From Pseudotabrizicola sp. (GTDB lineage Bacteria > Pseudomonadota > Alphaproteobacteria > Rhodobacterales > Rhodobacteraceae): a DNA stretch of 64,000 bases. Below the pieces are notes generated by a model. The model made no database searches. It worked only from the letters and a program-made list of their open reading frames with translations, and was not told the origin of the DNA. Shown here one piece after another: positions 1-8,447 of this stretch. Within the stretch, counting starts at the first letter, position 1, and each line of letters begins with the position of its first letter. The position numbers and the translations under genes are program-made. The stretch lies in contig NZ_JAUXOV010000036.1 of NCBI RefSeq assembly GCF_030684215.1, positions 111,892 to 175,891 on the forward strand, written 5' to 3'.

Positions 1-80
1 AGCGTTTGCGGGCATAGGGCTTTCCTTGCGCCCGCGCGGGCGGTAGATCAGGACAAAACCCTTGCAAGGACCGCGCCCCC
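1..80. other. Left edge, leader of neuB
   Basis: These 80 bases precede the first complete gene. An AAGGA stretch (about 66-70) sits 10 bases before the neuB ATG and is a plausible ribosome binding site. One forward frame ends in a TAG at 15-17 and could be the tail of an upstream gene, but too little is present to say. Confidence 0.3.
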
Positions 81-1109
81 ATGAAAATCGGCACCCGTGA
101 GATTGGCCCCGATCACCCGCCTTTGGTTATCGCAGAAATCGGCATCAACCATGGTGGCAGCCTTGCCGTCGCCAAAGAGATGGTGCGACTTGCTGCGGGG
201 GCAGGCTGCGAGATGATCAAGCACCAGACCCATATCATCGAAGATGAGATGACCGAGGAGGCAAAGTCGATCTTTCCGCCCAATGCGGATGTGTCGATCT
301 GGCATGTGATGGAGGCCTGCGCGCTGTCACTGACGGATGAGGCAGAGCTGAAACGCTATACTGAATCGCTGGGGATGATCTGGATATCTACCCCGTTTTC
401 GCGCGCGGCGGCGGATTTTCTCGAAACCCTTGACGTGCCTGCCTACAAGATCGGGTCGGGCGAGGCGGACAATCTGCCGCTTATCCGCCACATCGCGCGC
501 AAGGGCAAACCGGTGATCCTGTCCACGGGGATGCAGACTATTGAAACCATCCGCGCCAGCGTGGCCATTCTGGATGCGGCTGGGGTGGACTACGCGCTGC
601 TGGAATGCACCAACCTCTATCCCTCACCCCCCGAGATTGTCAGCTTGCGCGGCGTGACCGATCTGAAAAATGCGTTTCCGAATGCGGTTGTGGGGTTCTC
701 TGACCATTCCATCGGGCCAGAAATGGCGCTTGCGAGCGTGGCGTTGGGGGCGTCCATTCTGGAACGGCACTACACCGATACCCGCTACCGCAAGGGCCCC
801 GATATCATCAACTCGATGGACCCGTCCGAACTGCGCCACCTGATCGACCGCTCACGCGAGATCTGGATCGCCGCCAACAACCCCAAACAACGGACCGAAG
901 CCGAAGAACCCGTCTACCGCTTCGCCCGCGCCAGCGTGGTGGCCGATGCCGACCTGCCCGCAGGCCATGTGATCACCGAATCCGACATCTGGGCGCGCCG
1001 CCCCGGCTCGGGCGAGATTGCGGGCTATGATTTCGACAAGGTGGTAGGCAAACGCCTGACCCGCGCCGTAACGCGGAACACGCAGTTGAAATGGGCGGAT
1101 CTGGCGTGA
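81..1109 (+). CDS. neuB: N-acetylneuraminate synthase family protein (nonulosonic acid synthase, NeuB-like)
   Basis: The enzyme should condense phosphoenolpyruvate with an N-acetyl hexose to give a nine-carbon sialic-like acid, in the cytoplasm. The 342 residues fit the family: a NeuB TIM barrel (about 1-265) opening with IAEIGINHGG, then a C-terminal SAF/antifreeze-like domain (about 280-342). H209 (in SDHS) and H230 (in ERHYT) are 21 residues apart, like the two metal-binding histidines of meningococcal NeuB (215/236). neuC, neuA and two Kdo-transferase-like genes follow, so the product probably goes onto a surface glycan. Whether it makes Neu5Ac, legionaminic or pseudaminic acid cannot be read here. 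The region after the second His (RYRKGPDIINSMDP) differs from classical Neu5Ac synthases. Confidence 0.9.
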   Translation: MKIGTREIGPDHPPLVIAEIGINHGGSLAVAKEMVRLAAGAGCEMIKHQTHIIEDEMTEEAKSIFPPNADVSIWHVMEACALSLTDEAELKRYTESLGMIWISTPFSRAAADFLETLDVPAYKIGSGEADNLPLIRHIARKGKPVILSTGMQTIETIRASVAILDAAGVDYALLECTNLYPSPPEIVSLRGVTDLKNAFPNAVVGFSDHSIGPEMALASVALGASILERHYTDTRYRKGPDIINSMDPSELRHLIDRSREIWIAANNPKQRTEAEEPVYRFARASVVADADLPAGHVITESDIWARRPGSGEIAGYDFDKVVGKRLTRAVTRNTQLKWADLA

Positions 1110-2245
1110 TCCCGGGGTGGAAGATTGCCCGGGAGTTTGACCGGTTCGTCCAGCAGATTAAGGCCGTGATCGGATTGACATGGGAACCTGTAGTTCAGTG
1201 GCGCTATGACAGGAACCGGGTCACGCTCACTCGGATCATATCTACCGGGCAATCGCCCTTGGACAAGATTGCGATCTATCTGATCTTTCAACCGAAAGGA
1301 CTGTGCATATCAACTCTTGAGACCTGCCGCATTCTGGCGCGTCAAGGCTACAGTGTGCTCATTGTCTCAAACGGACAGCTTGCCGAGAATGATATAGCGC
1401 TGTTGCGGGATCAGGTCTGGGCCGTGTTGATCCGCCCCAATTACGGTTATGATTTCGGTGGCTATCGTGATGGGATACTCCACCTTTTCGATGTCCGCGC
1501 TGATCCGGCAAAACTACTGGTGATGAACGACTCCATTTGGTTTCCAACAGGCCCGGAAGATACCTTGCTTCCAAGAATGGAGGCATCCGGAATAGATGTG
1601 ACCGGAACAGTTGTTCATCGATCGCATCGTTCAAAAACCAGACAGGGCTTTGGATCGAGGGTGATCGAGAGCTATTTTTTCCTGTTTGATCGTCATGCTG
1701 TGCGGTCCGAGTGCTTTCGGTCATTCTGGCAGCGCTATCGTCTGTCGTCCAACAAGTACAACGCGGTTTACCGCGGCGAGCGAAAGATCACCGAGGAAAT
1801 GCGAAAAGGTGGGCTGACCGCCGATGGCTTGTTTGGCCGCGAAGACTTTATGACAGCTCTTGAGCAACAGGATTCGGAGTTTTTGCGAAAAACGCTTTTT
1901 TATGCGGCCTATACCGATGATGTGTTCAGGGCTGAGGGTGAGGCCCTGTTGTCTGAACCTGTCGATGCCCAGAACTGGCGTGCGAACGTTATCGACCACA
2001 TCAGAAGGGTCACGCTGAAGCGGAATTTTCATGGCGCATTTGTATTTGCAAGCATGACCTTGCTGGACATGCCCTTTCTGAAAAAAGGGACTGGTACGTT
2101 TCTGAAGCGAACATACGGTACGCTTTACACTCGGATGCGCGAAAGATATCTGGCTGCGGTCATGGCCGGAGATTTGCCCCGTCCCAGATCAGAAGTTATC
2201 GATGAAATCGTCCAGCGTGATGGAGTGAAGCTTGACCCGCACTGA
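1106..2245 (+). CDS. Rhamnan synthesis F (RgpF)-family glycosyltransferase-like protein
   Basis: About 380 residues resembling the RgpF/rhamnan synthesis F family, which assembles rhamnose-containing polysaccharides. The telling stretches are YGYDFGGYRDG and VMNDSIWFP, typical of this family's catalytic region; the C-terminal third is less conserved. I start it at GTG 1106, which overlaps the neuB TGA as GTGA and implies translational coupling. An ATG at 1091 is in frame and also possible. The gene is visibly richer in A and T and uses codons such as AAA, TTT and ATA more than neuB or neuC, which suggests separate acquisition. It probably adds or modifies a sugar on the same glycan. Confidence 0.7.
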   Translation: MIPGWKIAREFDRFVQQIKAVIGLTWEPVVQWRYDRNRVTLTRIISTGQSPLDKIAIYLIFQPKGLCISTLETCRILARQGYSVLIVSNGQLAENDIALLRDQVWAVLIRPNYGYDFGGYRDGILHLFDVRADPAKLLVMNDSIWFPTGPEDTLLPRMEASGIDVTGTVVHRSHRSKTRQGFGSRVIESYFFLFDRHAVRSECFRSFWQRYRLSSNKYNAVYRGERKITEEMRKGGLTADGLFGREDFMTALEQQDSEFLRKTLFYAAYTDDVFRAEGEALLSEPVDAQNWRANVIDHIRRVTLKRNFHGAFVFASMTLLDMPFLKKGTGTFLKRTYGTLYTRMRERYLAAVMAGDLPRPRSEVIDEIVQRDGVKLDPH

Positions 2246-2372
2246 AGCGGAATGGAATATCTTAGAAAAACGGCTGGATCAGCAGACGTTGGTTCCGATA
2301 GCAGATGACAAGCGCTGGTATGTAGCACCGATGGGGGAGCTGGGATGTTTCCCAGTAGCCAGCTGGTTCTGA
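2232..2372 (+). CDS. Possible 46-residue small protein between rgpF-like gene and fkbM
   Basis: A TTG-initiated frame of 46 codons with GGAG about 7 bases upstream overlaps the end of the rgpF-like gene by 14 bases and stops 13 bases before the fkbM start. The product would be acidic/aromatic (four Trp, one Tyr) with no recognised motif. It could be a real small gene or the tail of a decayed glycan gene. It fills the only gap in this stretch of the operon, which is the main argument for it. Confidence 0.25.
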   Translation: MTRTEAEWNILEKRLDQQTLVPIADDKRWYVAPMGELGCFPVASWF

Positions 2373-2385
2373 AGGAGACGAAACG

Positions 2386-3159
2386 ATGCCCAATCTTCCA
2401 TGGTGGAAACTCTCCCGAGAAATTGGTCGGATCAGGGGCAAGATCAAGTTTGCATTGCTCGGTCTGGATAGATCTAGAACGACGATTTTCTATCAGGGAT
2501 TACAGGTTCCTATCGCACGGTCGGGTATGCGGTCCGATGTTGTTATGGCGCTCGCCCGTAATTATTACGAAACCCCCGAGATTAAGGGGTTGCGTGCGTG
2601 CATTAGGCCTGGAGATAGGGTTCTGGAGCTTGGTTCGGGCCTTGGGATTGTGACCGCCCTTATTGGTCGAGCCTGCGGACCGGACGGATTTGTTCTTTCG
2701 TTTGAAGCCAACCCAGATCTGATTTCTGACACCCGAAAGTTTCTAAAAGATCATAACATAGAAAATGTCGAACTTTGTCATGCTGTTCTGGTACCGCATG
2801 CCGACGTCGATGAGACACGGGAATTTCACATCTCTGGATCCTTTGCCTCGAACTCTATGCTGGATATCAATGATGGGCGAAGTGTCAGAACAATTTCTGT
2901 TCCGGCCCGGTCGGTTTTAGATGTGGTTGTAGAGTTTAAGCCAACGGTTCTCATGTGTGATATCGAAGGCGGAGAGGCAGAATTGATACCAGCACTGGAA
3001 GCCGGAGGATTGCGGGCAGTTGTGATTGAACTGCACCCGCATATTCTGTCCGCTGAGCAGATAGAGTCAATCTACACGTCCCTTGCCAGATATGGCTTGC
3101 AGCCTTCTCCTTGCCAGCTTGGCGGAACTGTGGTGATGTTCCGGCGAGATTTGAATTGA
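2386..3159 (+). CDS. FkbM family SAM-dependent methyltransferase
   Basis: 257 residues with a Rossmann methyltransferase fold. The SAM-binding motif I is VLELGSGLG (about residues 83-91), followed by the acidic motif II SFEAN, and the family-typical MCDIEGGEAELI and VIELHPHIL in the second half. FkbM enzymes O-methylate sugars or polyketides, and beside neuB and neuC a sugar O-methylation of the surface glycan is the natural guess. An AAGGAG precedes the ATG by about 8 bases. Like the rgpF-like gene before it, the base composition is more AT-rich than the flanking neu and waaA genes. The stop overlaps the neuC start. Confidence 0.85.
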   Translation: MPNLPWWKLSREIGRIRGKIKFALLGLDRSRTTIFYQGLQVPIARSGMRSDVVMALARNYYETPEIKGLRACIRPGDRVLELGSGLGIVTALIGRACGPDGFVLSFEANPDLISDTRKFLKDHNIENVELCHAVLVPHADVDETREFHISGSFASNSMLDINDGRSVRTISVPARSVLDVVVEFKPTVLMCDIEGGEAELIPALEAGGLRAVVIELHPHILSAEQIESIYTSLARYGLQPSPCQLGGTVVMFRRDLN

Positions 3160-4283
3160 CAAAATCCCTCCTCTTCCTCACCGGCACCCGCGCCGATTTC
3201 GGCAAGCTGGAACCGCTGGCCGCGGCCGCGCGCGATGCGGGCCATGCAGTGACGTTTTTCGTCACCGGCATGCATATGATGGACCGCTACGGCCTTACCA
3301 AGCTAGAGGTGCAGCGCATGCCGGGGGTGCGGGTGCATGAATTTCTGAACCAGCGCCCCGGTGATGGTCAGGATATCGTGCTGGCGAAAACCGTCGTCGG
3401 CTTTTCGGATTATATCACCGAACACCAGCCCGATCTGATCGTCATTCATGGTGACCGGATAGAGGCACTGGCGGGCGCTCTGGTTGCCGCCACCAACTAC
3501 ATTCCGTCCGCCCATATTGAGGGCGGCGAGGTGTCGGGCACCATTGATGAGGTGTTCCGCCACTGCAACACCAAGCTGGCCACGCATCATTTTGTTTCTT
3601 CTGATAGCGCCAAGCGGCGGGTGATGGTGCTGGGCGAGGCCGAGGAGGCGATCCATGTCATCGGCTCGCCCGAGCTTGATTTCCACGCTGGGCCGTCAGG
3701 GGTTTCGCTGGATGAGGTGCGCGCGCGCTATGACATTCCCTTTGCCGATTACGGCATCGCGGTGTTTCACCCTGTCACCTCCGAGCAGGCCACGATGGGT
3801 GCGCAGGCGCAGGCGCTGTTTGGCGCGCTTGACGCGTCGGGGCGTAGTTTTGTGGTGATCGCGCCGAACAATGATCCGGGGTCGGATGCGATTTTCAGCG
3901 TGCTGAACTGCCTGACCAAGGATCGATTCCGCCTGATCCCGTCGATGCGGTTCGCGCATTTCTCGGAACTGATGAAACACGCGGCTTGTATGGTCGGCAA
4001 CTCCAGTGCCGGCGTGCGTGAGGCGCCGTTTCTGGGCATCCCATCGCTGGATGTTGGTACCCGCCAGACCAATCGGGCGATGGCAGCGTCAGTTGCCTTT
4101 GCGGGCGCGGGCGACGCGTCGGCAGTGGCGCAGTTTCTGGCGACCCGCTGGGGTCAGCGCCATGCCCAAGACACAGGCTTTGGAACAGGCCGCGCCGCTG
4201 ACCGCTTTGCTCAGACCCTGACCAGCCCCAAATTTTGGGCGCAGGGGCTTCAGAAATCTTTCCAAGATCAAGATCTTGCCTAG
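3156..4283 (+). CDS. neuC: UDP-N-acetylglucosamine 2-epimerase, hydrolysing (NeuC-like)
   Basis: It should convert a UDP-N-acetylhexosamine to the 2-epimeric free sugar, the precursor of the NeuB reaction. The 375-residue product carries the GT-B epimerase hallmarks: LTGTRADFGKL at the N-terminus, IHGDRIEALAG in the middle, and GNSSAGVREAPFLGIP followed by TRQTNR near the C-terminus. I start it at TTG 3156, which overlaps the fkbM stop as TTGA and lines up with the usual family N-terminus. An earlier in-frame TTG at 3111 would add 15 residues read through fkbM and is less likely. The downstream waaA-like gene overlaps the stop. Confidence 0.9.
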   Translation: MTKSLLFLTGTRADFGKLEPLAAAARDAGHAVTFFVTGMHMMDRYGLTKLEVQRMPGVRVHEFLNQRPGDGQDIVLAKTVVGFSDYITEHQPDLIVIHGDRIEALAGALVAATNYIPSAHIEGGEVSGTIDEVFRHCNTKLATHHFVSSDSAKRRVMVLGEAEEAIHVIGSPELDFHAGPSGVSLDEVRARYDIPFADYGIAVFHPVTSEQATMGAQAQALFGALDASGRSFVVIAPNNDPGSDAIFSVLNCLTKDRFRLIPSMRFAHFSELMKHAACMVGNSSAGVREAPFLGIPSLDVGTRQTNRAMAASVAFAGAGDASAVAQFLATRWGQRHAQDTGFGTGRAADRFAQTLTSPKFWAQGLQKSFQDQDLA

Positions 4284-5544
4284 CCGCGCGCCAAAGGGCC
4301 TCGTCTTGCGGGCCTATCTGGCGGCCAGCCCGCTGATCGCGCTGGCCGGTCCCGTTATCTTGCGCAGACGGCTTGCGCGCGGCAAGGAAGACCCCGCACG
4401 CATGGATGAAAAGCGCGGTTACGCCTCGGCCCCAAGGCCAGAGGGGCGGTTGATCTGGCTGCACGCGGTCGGTTTAGGTGAGGTGCTGGCCCTTCGCGGG
4501 TTAATTTCGGCAATGGCACAGCATGATCCGGCGTTGCAGTTTCTGATCACCTCTTCTGCGCGCTCCTCCGCACAGGTGATCGGGGCCAATCTGCCGCCCC
4601 GCACGCAGCACCAATATCTGCCGCTTGATGCGCCGACCTATCTGGCGCGGTTTCTGGATCACTGGCGCCCCGATTTGTCGGTCTGGGCCGAGCAAGAACT
4701 GTGGCCGGGTGCTGTGGTCGCCGCCCATGCGCGTGGCATTCCGCTGGCCTTGGTCAATGCGAGGATGACAGATGCCGGATTCAATCGCAGGGTCAGAGCG
4801 GGCGGGCTTTACGGTGATCTGCTGGCGCGTTTTGCGCGGATCACGGCGCAGGATACGCGCAGTGCCGATCATCTGACCGCGCTTGGCGCGAGCGGGGTGC
4901 AGGTAACTGGATCGCTCAAATCTGCCGCCCCGCCGCTGGCTGCAGACCCTGCCACGCTTGCGCAGGCGCAAGCGGCAGTGCAGGGCCGTAAGGTCTGGGT
5001 GGCGGCCTCGACCCATGCAGGGGATGAGGCGCAGGCGGTGGCCGCACAGGCCGCGCTGTGGCAGGTCGATCCGCAGTGGCTGCTGATCCTTGCGCCCCGC
5101 GATGCTGGGCGCGCCGGGGTGGTGGCATCGCAATTGACCGAAGCGCGCCTGCCCTTTGCCCGCCGCAGCCTAGGGCGGGTGCCGTCAGCGGGCGACGCGG
5201 TCTGGCTGGCCGACACCTATGGAGAGATGGGTCTGTGGTATCGTTTGGCATCAGCCGCCCTGATCGGTGGTGGCTTTGACGCCGTCGGCGGCCACAATCC
5301 ATGGGAGGCGGCACATTTCAATGCGGCCATTCTGCACGGACCGGACACTGCGAACTTCTTGAATGACTACAAGGCCCTGCACGACGAAGTTGCGGCAGTG
5401 TCCGTGCCATTTGGCAAGCTGGCCGAGGCGTTGCAAGACACAGATTTGCCCGATATCGGCCTGCGCGCCGGGCAGATCGTGCACCGTGCGGCGGGCGCGC
5501 TTGACCCGCTGGCCGCTGAATTGCTGGCCTTGGTGCGGCGATGA
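4276..5544 (+). CDS. 3-deoxy-D-manno-octulosonic acid transferase-like protein, paralogue 1 (GT30)
   Basis: 422 residues of the KdtA/WaaA family, membrane-associated enzymes that move Kdo from CMP-Kdo to lipid A. A hydrophobic N-terminal anchor (about 10-30) is followed by the KRGY acceptor-side motif, HAVGLGEV with the expected catalytic Glu (E69), and the C-terminal WVAASTHAGDE and GGHNPWEAA motifs in canonical form. The TTG start overlaps the neuC stop and the stop overlaps the next gene's ATG, so all three are coupled. Two GT30 genes in a row inside a nonulosonate operon, with no sialyltransferase in view, suggest that one of them may use a CMP-nonulosonate. Which one is unknown. Confidence 0.85.
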   Translation: MPSRAPKGLVLRAYLAASPLIALAGPVILRRRLARGKEDPARMDEKRGYASAPRPEGRLIWLHAVGLGEVLALRGLISAMAQHDPALQFLITSSARSSAQVIGANLPPRTQHQYLPLDAPTYLARFLDHWRPDLSVWAEQELWPGAVVAAHARGIPLALVNARMTDAGFNRRVRAGGLYGDLLARFARITAQDTRSADHLTALGASGVQVTGSLKSAAPPLAADPATLAQAQAAVQGRKVWVAASTHAGDEAQAVAAQAALWQVDPQWLLILAPRDAGRAGVVASQLTEARLPFARRSLGRVPSAGDAVWLADTYGEMGLWYRLASAALIGGGFDAVGGHNPWEAAHFNAAILHGPDTANFLNDYKALHDEVAAVSVPFGKLAEALQDTDLPDIGLRAGQIVHRAAGALDPLAAELLALVRR

Positions 5545-6857
5545 TGCGGGTCTTTTTGCTGCTTTGGTCGGCGCTGTGGACCTTTGGTCTGCCGCTGATC
5601 CTTGGCTATCTGTGGCGGCGCGGGCGGAAAGACCCGGCCTATACCGCCCATCTGGCTGAACGCTTTGGCCGATACCCTGCGCCCTTGCCCGGTGCGGTTT
5701 GGGTGCATGCGGTGTCCTTGGGCGAGGTGCGATCGGCTGTCCCGCTGATCCGTGCGCTGCTGGACCGAGGCGACCGGATCGTGACCACGCATTTCACCCC
5801 CGCAGGCCGGGCCGAGGCGCAGCGGGTTTTCGCCGCAGATATCAGTGCCGACAGGATGCGGGTGGTGTGGGTGCCACTGGAAACCAGCTGGGCCTACCAC
5901 GGGTTTTTCCGCGCGTTCCGTCCCACTTACGGGTTGGTGATGGAGATTGAGATCTGGCCTCGTATGGTCGCGGCAGCCCGCGCTGCTGGCGTGCCTTTGT
6001 TCATGTGCAACGCGCAATATCCCAACCGCGCGCTGGTGCGCGACAGCAAGGGCATGCGCATCCGGCAAGCTGTGATGCGCGGATTTGCCGGGGCACTGGT
6101 CAAATCCGATCTTCAGGAGCAGCGCTTTTCCAGCGTGGGTGTGCGCAACATCGCTGTAACAGGCGAGTTGCGCTTTGACCAGCCGGTGCCGCCCGCACTG
6201 GTCGCGGCGGGGCATGCGGCGCGCATCTGGATCGGGGCCGCAGATCGCAGTGTGATCACAATTGCCAGCGCCATTGAAGGTGAGGATGCGACCTATATCC
6301 ACGCCATCCGCGCCCTGCACGATCAGGCGCGCAGGCTTGGTCTGCCCAAGCCGCTGATCGTTTATGTGCCGCGCCGACCTGAACGCTTTAACCACGTCGC
6401 GGAAACACTTGCTTCAGAGGGGTTTTCCGTTCTGCGCAGGTCGTCCTTTCCGACGCCTTTTGATCCAGCAGATTGGGAAAAGCCGGACAACTGCCCTGAC
6501 ATCTTTTTCGGGGATTCTCTGGGTGAGATGTATGGTTATCTGGCGATGGCCGATCAGGTGATCGTCGGCGGCGGCTTCAATCCTAAGGGCGCGCATAATA
6601 TTTCCGAGGCGCTGGTGCTGGGCAAGCCTGTGATCACAGGCCCGCACACTCATACCATCGAATACCCCTTTGCCGAGGCCGAAGCCGCGGGCGTTGCGGT
6701 ATCCGTTTCCGATGCATCAGCGCTTGCGGCGCATCTGCTGGCAAATCCTCCGACCGATCCGGCCCGGATCGCTGCCTTCACCGCAGCCCATTCCGACGCC
6801 ACGTGCAAGACCCTTGCCGCGATTCCGCACCTGTTGGCGCAGGTCAGGTCTTCCTGA
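5541..6857 (+). CDS. 3-deoxy-D-manno-octulosonic acid transferase-like protein, paralogue 2 (GT30)
   Basis: 438 residues of the same family as the preceding gene. The N-terminal half is very typical: one membrane anchor (about 3-24), AERFGRYP, and HAVSLGEV with E62 as likely catalytic base. The C-terminal nucleotide-binding half deviates. The usual STHxGE motif reads ASAIEGED, and the usual GGHN motif reads GAHNISEAL followed by KPVITGPHTHTIEYP. A change of donor or acceptor is therefore plausible, though it may still be an ordinary Kdo transferase. ATGA overlap with paralogue 1. The stop codon lies in a small palindrome shared with the convergent neuA gene. Confidence 0.85.
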   Translation: MMRVFLLLWSALWTFGLPLILGYLWRRGRKDPAYTAHLAERFGRYPAPLPGAVWVHAVSLGEVRSAVPLIRALLDRGDRIVTTHFTPAGRAEAQRVFAADISADRMRVVWVPLETSWAYHGFFRAFRPTYGLVMEIEIWPRMVAAARAAGVPLFMCNAQYPNRALVRDSKGMRIRQAVMRGFAGALVKSDLQEQRFSSVGVRNIAVTGELRFDQPVPPALVAAGHAARIWIGAADRSVITIASAIEGEDATYIHAIRALHDQARRLGLPKPLIVYVPRRPERFNHVAETLASEGFSVLRRSSFPTPFDPADWEKPDNCPDIFFGDSLGEMYGYLAMADQVIVGGGFNPKGAHNISEALVLGKPVITGPHTHTIEYPFAEAEAAGVAVSVSDASALAAHLLANPPTDPARIAAFTAAHSDATCKTLAAIPHLLAQVRSS

Positions 6858-6858
6858 C
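6843..6858. terminator. Small palindrome containing both stop codons of waaA2 and neuA
   Basis: GTCAGG-TCTT-CCTGAC forms a 6-bp stem with a 4-nt loop. Its left arm contains the reverse-strand TGA of neuA and its right arm the forward TGA of the waaA-like gene. It may act as a weak bidirectional terminator; no T-run follows. Confidence 0.35.
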
Positions 6859-7554
6859 GCCAGCGTTCAGCTGTTCGGTCAACAGGAACTCGACCAGCCG
6901 GAAATCATACGGCGTGTCAATGTCATGGCAGCGTTCGGACGGGAGCACAAAGGGCACCACGCGCCCTTCGTAAATCGTCTTTGCGCGGCGCAGATAATCC
7001 GGTGCGACCACATAGACCACGCCGACATGTTCATACACCATGGGCGCATCTTGCCGTGCCCAGACCCCGCCGGGCAGCGGTTTGGACACCTGCAGCGCGC
7101 CGGTGGCATCGGGTTCGACAAGATTGAAATAGGGGTTCTTGCGCGCCTCACAGACGCTCATCACCATATCCGGGGCCTCCGCCTCGAACTTGTCCAACGC
7201 GCCGTCAATGTCTTCGGGAATGCGCAGGGGCGAGGTGCAGTCCAGATCCAGAAAGGCCGAGACAGGCCCGCAGATCGCCTCGGACGCGGCCAGCGCATGC
7301 TGCCAGACGCCCCATTTCGGCGCGGTATCGGTGGCAAGCTCTGCGGGCCGCAAGCCAATATCCAGCGCGCCGCGTGCCACGGCATGTTCATAAATCGCCG
7401 GATCATCGGTCGACACCACCACCGCGCCGACCCGCGGGTTGGCGAACAACTGGTCCAGCGACCAGTCAATCAGCGGCTTGCCACACAGTGTGCGAAAGTT
7501 TTTTCCCGGAACGCCCTTTGACCCTTTGCGCGCGCCGATATGGCCTAAAATCAT
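6844..7554 (-). CDS. neuA: CMP-nonulosonate cytidylyltransferase (acylneuraminate cytidylyltransferase, NeuA-like)
   Basis: 236 residues, the normal single-domain length. It should activate the nonulosonic acid with CTP to the CMP-sugar donor. The nucleotide-binding signature IGARKGSKGVPGKNFR sits at the N-terminus, with FLDLDCTSPLR in the middle supplying the acidic metal-binding residues. It is transcribed convergently to the neuB-waaA run and overlaps its end by 14 bases. It lies downstream of, and is coupled by a 4-base overlap to, the 298-residue glycosyltransferase-like gene. Together with neuB and neuC it completes a minimal nonulosonate pathway. Confidence 0.9.
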   Translation of the reverse strand: MILGHIGARKGSKGVPGKNFRTLCGKPLIDWSLDQLFANPRVGAVVVSTDDPAIYEHAVARGALDIGLRPAELATDTAPKWGVWQHALAASEAICGPVSAFLDLDCTSPLRIPEDIDGALDKFEAEAPDMVMSVCEARKNPYFNLVEPDATGALQVSKPLPGGVWARQDAPMVYEHVGVVYVVAPDYLRRAKTIYEGRVVPFVLPSERCHDIDTPYDFRLVEFLLTEQLNAGVRKT

Positions 7555-8447
7555 GGGGTTTTTCCACTTTGTTTAAGTGCTTTGTAATAGGCAATCAGCT
7601 GGGCTTTGACTGGGCCAAGGGCTGCCTCTGACCAGATCAAACGACGCCCCTTGCGGTCCACCACTTCTGCCCCGTCCGGCAGTGCCAGCAAGGCGTCGCC
7701 CTTGACCTCCACCCCAGGCAGGGTAAGGGCGATCAGGCGGCTCCAGCGCCTGCGCACCCAAGGCAGGCTGGCCCGAAGATGGATCAGCCAAGGCCAGGGC
7801 AGCATGAACTCGGTCGGCAGCTTTACTGCCATATCGCGCGGAATTGCACGCATGTGGGGTTGGTGTGACCAACTGATAAACCGCTCATCCGCGACCATCG
7901 GGCGAATGCCGTTATAGCCAACCTCGGCCACCAAGGCGCGGTAGCGTGCTGCGATATGGGTGCATTCCGCCGGGTGATAGACCACGATGGACGAATTGCC
8001 GCGCGCATACTTGCGCCCTTTGGTCAGACGATAAATCGCGCGGGCTATCGCACCAAAGGGCAGGATCGCGCTGTGCAAAATCGCGACGGTCCGACGCGTG
8101 GTTTGGAGTGCCAGAAACCGGGTCATGTCACCGAAAACCACCGTGTCGATGTCAATGAACACGGCGGGCAGATCGTCTGGGACCACCCCCGCCTCGAACA
8201 TGCACAGCTTGGTCTGACACCCACCGCCGCGCATCCTTGGGTCCATGAAAAAAGCCGGAATTTCGCGCTGTATCACACCTTCGCGCAGGCCGTCGCGCAT
8301 CTGGTCGGTCACCAAGACCACCTGGGGCGGGTGACTGGCGTGGCGGCACACTGTGTCGATCAGATGATTGACCTCGGCCACAGGGTATTTGGTGCCCCAC
8401 AGCACCAGAACAAGCTGCCAGACGGGGGCGTCTGGCGCCGTTGTCAC
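7551..8447 (-). CDS. Putative GT-A fold glycosyltransferase
   Basis: 298 residues without a named family that I recognise with certainty. The N-terminal part ([10 protein letters not shown] ... VVLVTDQ) looks like a GT-A nucleotide-sugar fold. [11 protein letters not shown] contains a D99-x-D101 motif of the kind that binds metal and sugar nucleotide, and [10 protein letters not shown] just before it is also typical. The C-terminal third is basic and Trp-rich, with possible membrane contact (LPWPWLIHL). The GTG start overlaps the metG stop as GTGA, and the stop overlaps neuA, which links it to glycan synthesis. It might attach one sugar of the same surface polymer. Confidence 0.6.
   Translation of the reverse strand: MTTAPDAPVWQLVLVLWGTKYPVAEVNHLIDTVCRHASHPPQVVLVTDQMRDGLREGVIQREIPAFFMDPRMRGGGCQTKLCMFEAGVVPDDLPAVFIDIDTVVFGDMTRFLALQTTRRTVAILHSAILPFGAIARAIYRLTKGRKYARGNSSIVVYHPAECTHIAARYRALVAEVGYNGIRPMVADERFISWSHQPHMRAIPRDMAVKLPTEFMLPWPWLIHLRASLPWVRRRWSRLIALTLPGVEVKGDALLALPDGAEVVDRKGRRLIWSEAALGPVKAQLIAYYKALKQSGKTP

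Noticed and set aside
5367..6395. A 342-codon open frame antisense to the two GT30 genes
   Set aside because: Low-complexity, no initiation signal, and it spans two real genes.
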